A stretch of DNA of 44,603 nt from Paenibacillus solanacearum (GTDB taxonomy: Bacteria; Bacillota; Bacilli; Paenibacillales; NBRC-103111): positions 1 to 44,603 of the forward strand of contig NZ_CAJVAS010000050.1 of the NCBI RefSeq assembly GCF_910593845.1. Direction: 5' to 3'. This document shows positions 25,068 to 33,252 of this stretch, piece by piece. The first letter of the stretch is position 1. Every line of letters begins with the position of its first letter. A program made the translations under genes and the position numbers. Below the pieces are notes generated by a model that was not told the DNA's origin, did no database searches, and saw nothing but the letters and a program-made list of their open reading frames with translations.

Positions 25068-25931
25068 TTACTGCAGTCCGGAATAATACTGATACGAGGT
25101 TAAAAACGACTTATGACCCGCCCACCGCTTCATCATCATAATCGGGGCGCCCTGTTCGGCCAGCCGGCGGCAAAACGTATTCCGCAAATCGTGACAGCTG
25201 ATCTCGAACCCGAGCTTCTCGGCGTACCCTTCGACGACGAACTGGACGGCGCGCGGCTGCATGCTGCCCGAACGTTCGGTGACGAACAGAAAGTCGCTCG
25301 TTTTATAGCATTCTTTGCCGGCCAGCGCCCGCTGCTCGATCCATTCACCCAGAACGGCTTGCGTCTTGGCATCGAGCGGAACCCGACGCAGCTCGGTCCC
25401 TCTGTCGTATACGACCAGCTCTCCCGGCAGCACGGAGGAGACGCGCAGCTCCGACACTTCGTCCAGCCGCAGCCCCGCATAGAGCAGAACGTACAGCAGC
25501 GCTACATTACGGCTGCGCTTGAACGGATTTTTCTCCTGCCCGGCAAGCGCGAGCAGCCGCGTCTCTTCTTCCGAGTTGAGCCAGCGGGGCAGCTCGTTTT
25601 TCTTCGGCGTATAATACCTGGCGCTGGCGGCCGGATTGCTTTTGACCATCCCTTGCCCCTCCGCCCATTTAAAAAATGAAGCGAGAATCGACACGTATTT
25701 GTTGATCGTCGAAAGACGCTTGCCTTGCAAATACAGCTCATCCCGGCTGGCAAAAATATCTTCCTGCACAACCGAGACCAGCGATTTGTCCGAACGCTGC
25801 AGCCAGTGGAGAAAGTGCGCGATCTCTGCCGCATACAGCTTGACGGTACTTTCCTCCTTGCCTTTCTCTCTAAGGTAGTGCGTAAATGGTTCAATCCATT
25901 GCTCCGAATACAGATTCTTAACGCCTTCCAT
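25068..25931 (-). CDS. Tyrosine recombinase (XerC/D-like, orphan)
   Basis: 287 residues. N-terminal SAM-like DNA-binding domain (about 10-100: YLREKGKEESTVKLYAAEIAHFLHWL), then the catalytic domain. The catalytic residues seen are Arg in AGLRLDE, HxxR in CHDLRNTF, His in WAGHKSF and the nucleophile Tyr in SYQYYSG. Length fits Xer/phage integrases. It stands alone between two transporter loci. Two near-identical 16-base direct repeats at 25987-26036 lie just upstream and could be its binding sites. Whether it is a third Xer-like protein or an integron/element leftover is unclear; no element borders were found. Confidence 0.85.
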   Translation of the reverse strand: MEGVKNLYSEQWIEPFTHYLREKGKEESTVKLYAAEIAHFLHWLQRSDKSLVSVVQEDIFASRDELYLQGKRLSTINKYVSILASFFKWAEGQGMVKSNPAASARYYTPKKNELPRWLNSEEETRLLALAGQEKNPFKRSRNVALLYVLLYAGLRLDEVSELRVSSVLPGELVVYDRGTELRRVPLDAKTQAVLGEWIEQRALAGKECYKTSDFLFVTERSGSMQPRAVQFVVEGYAEKLGFEISCHDLRNTFCRRLAEQGAPIMMMKRWAGHKSFLTSYQYYSGLQ

Positions 25932-25986
25932 TGTTGTTCTTCTCTCCGTTGCTCAGTGTAGGCTTTGGCATGGACGATGCAATGAA

Positions 25987-26042
25987 TAATTTTATGATGA
26001 ATTTTATTTTGCGATTAATTTAATTCTATGATGAATATCATA
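25987..26042. repeat. 16-bp direct repeats and dyad upstream of the tyrosine recombinase
   Basis: TAATTTTATGATGAAT (25987-26002) and TAATTCTATGATGAAT (26021-26036) differ at one base, 34 bases apart. The second also forms the dyad TATGAT-gaat-ATCATA (26027-26042). They lie about 60-110 bases upstream of the start, so they could be operators or recombination sites. Confidence 0.55.
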
Positions 26043-26181
26043 ACACACTGGCGGGAAAGGGATAAAACATAACATCCCCCCGTATTTTACCGTAAATTGG
26101 GATCATCCCGTCTATCTGGACGTATACGCCGCATTTCAGTACAAATCCTCCCGTATGGACGGATATGCTCCCTATTCCGGT

Positions 26182-26697
26182 CTACTTGCGAATCGTATGG
26201 GTCCAAAAACCGCCGTGCAGCTGCTTCGGTTCCAGTGTGACTACAAATGCTTTTGGGTCGATCGCCAAAATCGATTTGTACAAATATTGCTCGTTTTTTC
26301 GCTTGGCCAGCACTTCCAGCACAAGACGTTCGCCATCCCTTCCGTATCCGATCCACGAAGTCACGCCGTAGCCCTGCTTGCGCAGGTCGTTCGCCATATT
26401 GCTGCCGACCTCGTTCGTAATGACCTTCAGCGTTACGTAGCCGAGCGCCAGCTTCTCCTCGATCCAGGAGCCCACCAATACGCCGAGGCCGTAGCCTAAC
26501 GCATAAACGGCCAAGCTGAGCGGCTGCTTCAAATATTGCAGCACCATGTTAAGCCCAAGGACGTATATCGTAATTTCAGCGATGCTGATCGCGGCAGCGA
26601 AATACTTTTTCCCTTTGAGCGTCAAGATCATCCTCAGCGTAAAACAGGAGACATATACGATTTGAATGGCGAAGATGCTCAGCAAAATATTTAGCAC
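26182..26697 (-). CDS. UPF0316/DUF2179 membrane protein
   Basis: 171 residues. Three N-terminal membrane helices with the family pattern (VYVSCFTLRMILTLKGKKYFAAAISIAEITIYVLGLN) are followed by a cytosolic DUF2179 domain (VTSWIGYGRDGERLVLEVLAKRKNEQYLYKSILAIDPKAFVV). This is the normal UPF0316 (YebE-like) architecture and length. The function is not known; related DUF2179 domains occur in YitT-type transporters. Between this gene and the tyrosine recombinase lie 250 bases with no other gene seen. Confidence 0.88.
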   Translation of the reverse strand: MLNILLSIFAIQIVYVSCFTLRMILTLKGKKYFAAAISIAEITIYVLGLNMVLQYLKQPLSLAVYALGYGLGVLVGSWIEEKLALGYVTLKVITNEVGSNMANDLRKQGYGVTSWIGYGRDGERLVLEVLAKRKNEQYLYKSILAIDPKAFVVTLEPKQLHGGFWTHTIRK

Positions 26698-26980
26698 GAA
26701 GGACCTCCTTGGTTGCCATGCCGCAGCAAATGTTGTATGAGATGAAAAAAGAAAATATTCAACGTATGGAGGATCATCGGCTAGCTTGCTTTCTCAACAA
26801 CCTCCGAAACCAAGCCATAAAGCACACCGAAAAAAGAAGCACCGCCTCGATTCCTCTCCTAATGGAGCAGCAGCCGGGTCAAAAAGAAAGTCCTCGCTTC
26901 TACGCTCCTATGTGTAGGATTCCACTGCCATATGATTATCCATTCCGTTCATTCGTTACATTTTTTTGGACTTTTGTTGA

Positions 26981-27067
26981 CGGCCCGTCACACTTACGCT
27001 TGTAAAGCAGATTGATTCTTATTCCCCCCGGGGCTATGAAATGAAACAGCTTGTGATGACTTTCAAA
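26981..27067 (+). pseudogene. Remnant of a second YkvI-type gene (5' end only)
   Basis: About 87 bases align almost without gaps to 31085-31170, the promoter-proximal region, ribosome binding site and first codons of the YkvI gene. Shared blocks include TGATTCTTATTCC and ATGAAACAG. The copy reads MKQLVMTFK then TAA, against MKQFMLTFQIAAAY in the intact gene. The rest of the paralogue is gone. The 421-base gap 26698-27118 contains nothing else I can identify. Confidence 0.6.
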
Positions 27068-27108
27068 TAAAGAAGAACACCCCCGGCCAATTCATCCGGG
27101 CAGTGTTC
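27062..27108 (-). terminator. Terminator of the opuA-type operon
   Basis: GAACAC..CCCGG (27075-27086) pairs with CCGGG..GTGTTC (27096-27108). On the minus strand it is followed by TTCTTTATTTG, within 12 bases of the stop of the binding-protein gene. Confidence 0.8.
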
Positions 27109-27118
27109 CGTCGCCTTC

Positions 27119-28012
27119 TTATTTTGTCTTTAAGTCTTCGATCGACTCAATCTCCATATACGCTGGAACGACGAGACCGGTTTTGGTGCCGTTCAAGTTC
27201 GGACCGAGATCTTCGAATTTACCTTTGAACTTATCATAATAATCCTTATGGGTGGTCGGCAGCCAAGCCGCTACAATCGCATCGGCATCTCCGCCGGAAA
27301 TGCCGGCCCACATCGGCCCCGCTTCCACCTGCAGCAAATCGACGGTATATCCCAGTCTGTCGGTCAGCACCTGCTTGACGACATTCGTGCTGGCGATTTC
27401 TGAGTCCCACGCCACATAGGCCAGCTTCAGCTTCTTGCCGTCTGCTTTGGCAATATCTTTCACCCAAGCATCGACTTTAGCCGCATTGCCTTTAACCCAT
27501 TCGGCAGCAGCCTCCTCCGGCTTTTTCCCGTCCTGAATGGCTACCATGACCTTGGCCATATCCTCCGGCGTCCATTCAAACCGATCCAGAAAGCTGTACG
27601 CGGAAGGATGGTCCGCCTTGAGACCTTGTCGGACCACGGTATGGATTTGCTCGTCCCCTCCGTATACGCCTTTCGGGTCCTTCAAATATTTCAGGTCGTA
27701 CTTGGCGAACATCCAGTGCGGCGTCCAGCCCGTAATGATAATCGGCTTTTTATTTTTGTACGCTTTGTCCAGCGCGGCGGTCATTGCAGCGCCGGAGCCC
27801 TCCACCAGCTTCCAGTCCTTTAGTTCGTAATCCTTCAGCGCCTTTTCCGTCGATTTCATGATGCCCGCCCCCGGATCGATACCGATGATTTCGTGCTTCA
27901 CCTGATCGCCTACGGTCGCCGACCCAGAAGACGGCGCGTCTTTGGCGCACCCCGTTAACGCCACGATACTTGAAATTCCGACAATCATAAGTCCTTTGAT
28001 CCATTTGTTCAT
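27119..28012 (-). CDS. opuAC: Glycine betaine-binding lipoprotein (OpuAC-like)
   Basis: 297 residues. Signal with lipobox ALTGC, mature chain of the OpuAC/ProX class. The aromatic ligand cage is indicated by PIIITGWTPHWMFAKYDL and GPMWAGISGGDADAIVAAWLPTTH, the tryptophans that bind the trimethylammonium head. It is the third gene of the OpuA-type operon, only four bases after the permease gene. Substrate is most likely glycine betaine or proline betaine. Confidence 0.92.
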   Translation of the reverse strand: MNKWIKGLMIVGISSIVALTGCAKDAPSSGSATVGDQVKHEIIGIDPGAGIMKSTEKALKDYELKDWKLVEGSGAAMTAALDKAYKNKKPIIITGWTPHWMFAKYDLKYLKDPKGVYGGDEQIHTVVRQGLKADHPSAYSFLDRFEWTPEDMAKVMVAIQDGKKPEEAAAEWVKGNAAKVDAWVKDIAKADGKKLKLAYVAWDSEIASTNVVKQVLTDRLGYTVDLLQVEAGPMWAGISGGDADAIVAAWLPTTHKDYYDKFKGKFEDLGPNLNGTKTGLVVPAYMEIESIEDLKTK

Positions 28013-28016
28013 TTCG

Positions 28017-28856
28017 CTATTCCCCTTTTCGCTTTTTTCTTTTGATAAAATGCTGCGTCAGCCGGTCCAGCATGATCGCCAGTATGACGATCGACAAGCC
28101 GGCTTCGAAGCCTTGGCCCGTCTTGATCTGCGTCACGGCGCGGTACACATCGGCGCCGATGCCCTGCGCTCCGATCATCGAAGCGATGACGACCATCGAC
28201 AGGGCAAGCATGATCGTCTGGTTGATCCCGGCCATAATGGACGGCACCGCCTGCGGCAGCTGCACCTTGAACAGCTTTTGCCCCGGCGTGGAGCCGAAGG
28301 CATCAGCCGCCTCAACCAAATCCGCAGGCACTTGGCGAATGCCCAGATTCGTCAGCCGAATCGTAGGCGGAACGGCGAAGATTACGGAAGCGATCACACC
28401 CGGCACGACGCCGAGCCCGAAGAAGGTGACCGCGGGAATCAAATACACGAAGGCCGGCATCGTCTGCATGAAATCGAGCAGCGGCACCAATACGCTCTGC
28501 GCCCGATTGTCTCTTGCGCATATAATGCCAAGCGGCACGCCGAGCGCAATGGAAATAATCGCTGAGGTCATCACGAGCGCGAGCGTATCCATCGTATGTT
28601 CCCAATACCCCAAGTTGTCGATAAGCAAAAGCCCGACGAACGTGAACAAAGCAAGCGGCCAGCGCGCAAACCAGAAGGCGATCGCCGATAAAATCACGAT
28701 CAGGAGAAGGGCCGGCGGCAAGTGAAAGATGGCCGAGAACAGGTTGACAATGCCTTCAATCACCGTCGAGATGATATCGAACAGAACCGACAGCCGGCTT
28801 TCAAGACCGTCGACCAAACGCTCGACCCAATCAGCTAATGGAAGCTTCGGGATCAT
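28017..28856 (-). CDS. opuAB: Glycine betaine ABC permease (OpuAB-like)
   Basis: 279 residues from ATG 28856, chosen because AAGGAGG is ten bases upstream; the frame also opens at 28877. Six or more helices, with QTMPAFVYLIPAVTFFGLGVVPGV and the coupling segment LVEAADAFGSTPGQKLFKVQLPQ typical of OpuAB/ProW. It overlaps the ATPase gene by 26 bases. Confidence 0.92.
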   Translation of the reverse strand: MIPKLPLADWVERLVDGLESRLSVLFDIISTVIEGIVNLFSAIFHLPPALLLIVILSAIAFWFARWPLALFTFVGLLLIDNLGYWEHTMDTLALVMTSAIISIALGVPLGIICARDNRAQSVLVPLLDFMQTMPAFVYLIPAVTFFGLGVVPGVIASVIFAVPPTIRLTNLGIRQVPADLVEAADAFGSTPGQKLFKVQLPQAVPSIMAGINQTIMLALSMVVIASMIGAQGIGADVYRAVTQIKTGQGFEAGLSIVILAIMLDRLTQHFIKRKKRKGE

Positions 28857-30057
28857 CCGGCTCCACCTCCTTCGCAAGCGGATGTCCGGCTAAGGCTCCA
28901 AGCACCGCGCCGCGCACAATGACGCCCAACAAGCGGCCCGTCTCGTTCACGACCGCAACGGGATACTTGGACGTGCCGCACACGTCGAACAAATCATGGA
29001 GAAGGACGTCAGGCGCAACCGTCGGGGGGTCTTTTACCACGATGCTTTCCAGCGTTCTTCCTTCTCTCGCTGCCGCGGAAGCGTCGTCCGCGGTAATGAC
29101 GCCGAGCAGCCGCTTGCTTCGGTCCACAACGAACAAATTCGATATTCCTCCGTCTCTCATGAGCTGCAGCGCGACCCTGGGGCCGCGGTCAGGCGTAATC
29201 GTCTCCGGCCTGCGCATCACGTGAGAGGCGTTCAGTACTTTGGACAAATCGACATCCTCGACAAACCGTTCCACGTATTCGTTGGCGGGATTGATCATGA
29301 TTTCTTCCGGCGTTCCGATTTGTACGACGACGCCGTCCTTCATCAGTGCGATACGGTCACCGATACGCAGTGCCTCGTCCAGATCGTGTGTAATGAAGAC
29401 GATCGTCTTCTTCATCTTCTCCTGCAGGCTGAGAAGCTCATCCTGCATATCTTTGCGAATCAACGGATCGAGCGCGCTGAAGGCTTCATCCATGAGTAGA
29501 ATGTCCGGGTCGTTGGCCAGTGCCCGCGCAAGGCCGACGCGCTGCTGCATCCCGCCGCTAAGCTGCTCGGGATAGCTTTCTCCCCAAGCTTCAAGCTCCA
29601 CAAGCTGCAACGCGGCGAGTGCTTTATCCCGGCGCTCCTTCTTTGCTGCACCCTGCACCTCCAGACCGTATTCCACGTTCTCCAGAACCGTCCGATGCGG
29701 GAATAGCGCGAACTTTTGAAACACCATGCTCATCGTTTCCCGGCGCACCCGACGAAGCTGCTCCTGACTCATTTGTGTGATATCTTTTCCGTGGACGAGG
29801 ATGCTGCCTTGCGTCGGTTCGATCAGACGGTTCAGCAGACGCACTAGCGTCGACTTTCCGCTGCCGGAGAGCCCCATAATGACAAAAATTTCTCCGGGCT
29901 CGATCGAAAAATGGACGCGGTTAACCCCTACCGTGCAGCGGAGCTCCTTATATATTCGTTCTTTGCCCCAGCCTTGATCCAGCAATGGCAGCGCCCGCTC
30001 CGGCTCGCTCCCGAACACTTTGGTAAGCTGCTTTACTTCGATAATCGCCAAACTCAC
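28831..30057 (-). CDS. opuAA: Glycine betaine ABC ATPase with CBS domains (OpuAA-like)
   Basis: 408 residues. The N-terminus has the OpuAA/ProV insertion (LLDQGWGKERIYKELRCTVGVNRVHF). Walker A GLSGSGKST, signature LSGGMQQR, Walker B ILLMDEAFSALDPL and a C-terminal CBS pair (about 285-400) that senses ionic strength in OpuA systems. Start GTG 30057 is tentative. A promoter is visible at 30093-30121 and a divergent gbsR gene lies upstream, so betaine/choline-responsive control is likely. Confidence 0.93.
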   Translation of the reverse strand: MSLAIIEVKQLTKVFGSEPERALPLLDQGWGKERIYKELRCTVGVNRVHFSIEPGEIFVIMGLSGSGKSTLVRLLNRLIEPTQGSILVHGKDITQMSQEQLRRVRRETMSMVFQKFALFPHRTVLENVEYGLEVQGAAKKERRDKALAALQLVELEAWGESYPEQLSGGMQQRVGLARALANDPDILLMDEAFSALDPLIRKDMQDELLSLQEKMKKTIVFITHDLDEALRIGDRIALMKDGVVVQIGTPEEIMINPANEYVERFVEDVDLSKVLNASHVMRRPETITPDRGPRVALQLMRDGGISNLFVVDRSKRLLGVITADDASAAAREGRTLESIVVKDPPTVAPDVLLHDLFDVCGTSKYPVAVVNETGRLLGVIVRGAVLGALAGHPLAKEVEPDDPEASIS

Positions 30058-30092
30058 ACCTCATTCCAATTCATTTCCAACTCCTTACACAA

Positions 30093-30121
30093 GTCTAACG
30101 GAACAACAAAAATGGTGTCAA
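30093..30121 (-). promoter_or_regulatory. opuA-type operon promoter
   Basis: Minus strand: TTGACA (30116-30121), 17 bases, TTAGAC (30093-30098), about 36 bases before the start of opuAA. Confidence 0.6.
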
Positions 30122-30129
30122 CCGTTTTT

Positions 30130-30161
30130 AAAGTTTATTTCGTTTGTACAGAAAAAACTTT
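30130..30161. promoter_or_regulatory. Inverted repeat beside the opuA promoter, candidate GbsR operator
   Basis: AAAGTTT (30130-30136) and AAACTTT (30155-30161), extended by TTTC/GAAA with a one-base bulge, sit directly upstream of the opuA -35. The place suits a MarR-type dimer of the adjacent gbsR product. Confidence 0.5.
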
Positions 30162-30232
30162 ACGATTGTATTCTCCGCTTTTCCCTCCATTTCCGCGCTT
30201 TTCCTGCCCGATCTGTTCCTTTACATTGTCCG

Positions 30233-30269
30233 CATTGTTTTTTACAATGAGCCTAAACGCGATTATGCT
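30233..30269 (+). promoter_or_regulatory. gbsR promoter with an overlapping dyad
   Basis: TTTACA (30241-30246), 17 bases, TATGCT (30264-30269). The dyad CATTGT-N5-ACAATG (30233-30249) overlaps the -35 and may be an autoregulatory site. Confidence 0.5.
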
Positions 30270-30325
30270 TTTTATGGATGCAATAACCTTGGACTATGCA
30301 TGACACCGACAGAGGAGCGGGAATA

Positions 30326-30889
30326 ATGATAAACGAATTAAGCGGTATCACGCCGGAAGCGGAGCAATCGATCCAAAAAGCGCGTAAGCGAATCATTGAA
30401 TCCATCGGTAAAAATATGGATTTGTATGGGATCACGCTGTCCACCGGATTGTTGTACGGACTGATGTTTTTTCAAAATAAACCGATGACGCTCGATGAAA
30501 TGGGAGAGGCCATGGAGATGAGCAAAACCAGTATGAGCACGGGCATTCGTACGCTCCTGGATCTCAATATGGTCAATAAGGTATGGGAAAAAGGGTCTCG
30601 GAAAGATCAGTACGAGGTGGAACGCGACTGGCACCAGACGTTCACTGATTTTTTTGCGATCAAATGGCGAAAAGCCGTTGAGATGAATTTGCAAGCGTTG
30701 CGAAAGTCGCAGACCGAGCTGCGTACGCTCGCCGACGAGCATCCGGGAGAGGAGCTTCTCCAATCGTACATTGGTCTGGACATGGAAAAAATCGATCAAG
30801 CGATCGGCTACTACCTGTGGCTGGACCGGCTGATCGACACACTGGAATCCGGGGAGATCTTCAGCCTTGTCCCGAAGAAGCCGCAGTAA
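30326..30889 (+). CDS. gbsR: GbsR-type choline/betaine repressor
   Basis: 187 residues from ATG 30326 (AGAGGAGCGG upstream); the frame opens at 30296. It is a MarR-superfamily winged helix of the GbsR/OpcR/OpuAR group: GLLYGLMFFQNKPMTLDEMGEAMEMSKTSMSTGIRTLLDLNMVNKVWEKGSRKDQYE, then a long helical dimerisation tail. Family members repress uptake and synthesis of glycine betaine and respond to choline. Divergent placement from the opuA-type operon strongly suggests that operon is its target. A clear terminator follows at 30918-30966. Confidence 0.9.
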   Translation: MINELSGITPEAEQSIQKARKRIIESIGKNMDLYGITLSTGLLYGLMFFQNKPMTLDEMGEAMEMSKTSMSTGIRTLLDLNMVNKVWEKGSRKDQYEVERDWHQTFTDFFAIKWRKAVEMNLQALRKSQTELRTLADEHPGEELLQSYIGLDMEKIDQAIGYYLWLDRLIDTLESGEIFSLVPKKPQ

Positions 30890-30917
30890 CACACCCCCTA
30901 GCGTAAGCCTGTTGTAA

Positions 30918-30966
30918 AAGAAGAAAGGATAGACTTCGCCCGAAGCCTACCCTTTCTTCTTTTTTT
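30918..30966 (+). terminator. Terminator of gbsR
   Basis: AAGAAGAAAGG.TAG (30918-30931) pairs with CTA.CCTTTCTTCTT (30947-30963), continuing into seven Ts. Confidence 0.9.
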
Positions 30967-31143
30967 GCCGTGCCTGAGAGGTAAGGCTTGCCTTGTCGTT
31001 CAACGAGCGCGGGCTTGCGCCGATACGGTCTGCAAGGCGCATCGAGGGCTTCCATTTTGTATATGATCCACCGTGGAATAAACGGGCCTGTCTCACATAC
31101 AATTGTGGAGTAGGATGATTCTTATTCCTCCGGAGGCTATAAG

Positions 31144-32184
31144 ATGAAACAGTTCATGCTGACTTTTCAAATCGCGGCAGCCTATGCCGGGACTGTCGTA
31201 GGCGCCGGATTTGCATCCGGGCAGTCGATATTGCAGTTTTTTACCGTCTACGGCGTCTGGGGAGAACTGGCGATTGTCATTAGCACGGTGCTGTTCATTT
31301 GGATCGGAACGAAATTGATGGTGCTGGCCCGCCGCATTCAGGCGTTTTCCTTTCAGGAGCTGAACGTATATTTATTCGGTCCCGCCTTCGGCAAAATCGC
31401 GAACGGACTGACGTTCGTTCTATTGCTTGGCGTCACCTCAGTTATGCTCTCCGGCACCGGCTCCATCTTCGAGGAGCAGCTCGGCCTGCCTTCTCAATGG
31501 GGCATTATCTCGAGCATCGCCTTATGCTGCCTCGTCATGTCCAAGCAAATCAGAGGCATTCTGGCAGTCAATTCGCTGGTTGTTCCGATGATGCTGTTGT
31601 TCATGGCGCTCGTTGCGGTCAAAGCCGTCGATGTGGGCGAGCTTCCTCAATTCACCCGCTTGCTGGAAGAAGAGCGACCCGGACTCAAAGGATGGATAGC
31701 CCCGTTCTCCTATGTCGCGCTTAACATTGCCTGCGTACAGGCGGTTATGGTACCGATCGCCAGCGTAGCAAGCAATGACCGCGCGCTGCGGTGGGGAGGC
31801 TTCTGGGGAGGAATGGTGCTGGGGGCGATGCTGCTGATCAGTCACTATGCCATGTATGACCATATGCCGGATATTCGGCATTTCGAGATTCCGATGGCGG
31901 AGATCATCCGGGATTACGGCCCTTGGATGCACATCCTGTTCCTGCTTGTCATCTACGGCGAAATCTTTACGACGATCACCGGCAACGTATTCGGCATTGC
32001 CCGGCAAATCCAAAGCCGCCACAGATTATCGAACCGCTGGCTCGTCCCGATCATTTTGCTGGCCGGCTTCCTGATCAGCCAAGTCGGCTTCGCCTCGCTG
32101 CTGGCCTATCTTTACCCGCTGTTCGGATACATGGGGATCATCCTGCTGTTGTTTTTGGCAGCCAAGAGAATGCCTGTTCGTTAG
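31144..32184 (+). CDS. ykvI: YkvI-type membrane transporter-like protein
   Basis: 346 residues with about ten hydrophobic helices. The N-terminus IAAAYAGTVVGAGFASGQSILQFF is the diagnostic start of YkvI proteins (LeuT/APC-like fold), where a broken helix near the GAGFASG would form the substrate site. The ligand is unknown. A GGAGG site within the CCTCCGGAGG palindrome precedes ATG 31144. The upstream 60 bases and first codons are duplicated at 26981-27067. It is convergent with the YetF gene; no clear terminator was seen in 32185-32296. Confidence 0.85.
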   Translation: MKQFMLTFQIAAAYAGTVVGAGFASGQSILQFFTVYGVWGELAIVISTVLFIWIGTKLMVLARRIQAFSFQELNVYLFGPAFGKIANGLTFVLLLGVTSVMLSGTGSIFEEQLGLPSQWGIISSIALCCLVMSKQIRGILAVNSLVVPMMLLFMALVAVKAVDVGELPQFTRLLEEERPGLKGWIAPFSYVALNIACVQAVMVPIASVASNDRALRWGGFWGGMVLGAMLLISHYAMYDHMPDIRHFEIPMAEIIRDYGPWMHILFLLVIYGEIFTTITGNVFGIARQIQSRHRLSNRWLVPIILLAGFLISQVGFASLLAYLYPLFGYMGIILLLFLAAKRMPVR

Positions 32185-32296
32185 CGGTCCGGGCAGTATA
32201 CGGCCAGCACGTGCCAGGCGCATCCTCAAGCAAGCCTTTTCGGCCTTTACTGGATCCCCTACTCCTCTTCTGTGCTGTATCGTACCGGAACGCCCG

Positions 32297-33157
32297 TTAC
32301 CGCTGGAGCAGCGGCGTGACGGATTCCACGATTTGCGCCGTCTTCTTCGAAAGCTCCCCGTACATGCGTTTCATGGTCTCCTGCCCCGTCGCCAAACCGT
32401 ATAAAGCAAGGTCCGCTTCGCACTTCTTCAGCGTCGCCAGCAGCAGCTCGTTCTGGGATGCTTGCGGCAGCTGCAGCATATCGTCGTATACGTCTACGTA
32501 GAGCTGAGCGTATGTGTCGACTTGACCGATAAACACATTTTCGATCGTCACGCCGATCTTCTCAAGCTCCGTTTGCAGCCATTCCCGGCTCAACCCGCGG
32601 GTAGCGAGCGGCTCGTCCATGATGCTGCCGTCCATAATGACCGTTTGCGTCTCCTGCTCCGGTCCGATTTTGATGCCCAGATGTTTGGGGGTGAGCGGCT
32701 GGTTTTCTTTTTTGAGCAGCACACTCAGCTCCCCGGTCGCCTCCAGTACGGCAAACTCGACATCGGCGACGTTAAATACGTTCTTCTTGCGGAGCTGCTC
32801 CAGCAATTCGTCGGTGGAGTACCGTTCTTTTTTCATGTTCTCCTCGAGCACTTTGCCTTCCTTGATAAAGACCGTACCGTCGCCCTCCACCCAACTGCGC
32901 AATCGTTTGCTCTTCAGCGTGAAAAATTCGAACAAATATGGAATCAGGAACCATATCAGTATCGACGTCACGCCGTGCATGAAATGGGATTCCAGCTCCG
33001 TTGAAATAAACCCGGCCAACGATCCGAGCGTAATGCCGGCAATATATTCGAAGAAATTGAGCTCCGATATTTGTTTTTTACCGAGAATACGGGTTAATAG
33101 AAAAATGATAGCGACCGCGGCAAGCGATCGTAACACGATGTGAATCCACTCGGGCAA
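32297..33157 (-). CDS. YetF-type DUF421 membrane protein with DUF1657-like tail
   Basis: 286 residues. The frame opens at 33223, but TTG 33157 is preceded at the right distance by AAAGGAGTG, giving MPEWIHIVLRSLAAVAII. N-terminal DUF421: three helices and a cytosolic domain (ILGKKQISELNFFEYIAGITLGSLAG, then GDGTVFIKEGKVLEENMKKERYSTDELLEQLRKK). The last 60 residues (SQNELLLATLKKCEADLALYGLATGQETMKRMYGELSKKT) look like the small DUF1657 protein, fused here. YetF-like proteins are linked to spores and membrane physiology in Bacilli; the reaction is unknown. Confidence 0.85.
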   Translation of the reverse strand: MPEWIHIVLRSLAAVAIIFLLTRILGKKQISELNFFEYIAGITLGSLAGFISTELESHFMHGVTSILIWFLIPYLFEFFTLKSKRLRSWVEGDGTVFIKEGKVLEENMKKERYSTDELLEQLRKKNVFNVADVEFAVLEATGELSVLLKKENQPLTPKHLGIKIGPEQETQTVIMDGSIMDEPLATRGLSREWLQTELEKIGVTIENVFIGQVDTYAQLYVDVYDDMLQLPQASQNELLLATLKKCEADLALYGLATGQETMKRMYGELSKKTAQIVESVTPLLQR

Positions 33158-33252
33158 CGCACTCACTCCTTTTTCATCTGGACCGACCAGCGGGTACGCG
33201 GTCTCACTATCATTATTTATCAAAATCGTTTTTGTTATTTATAGGAGATTAT

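Noticed and set aside
26709..27005. 98-codon plus-strand ORF in the 26.7-27.1 kb gap
   Set aside because: No ribosome binding site and no recognisable protein features; overlaps the ykvI-like remnant region.
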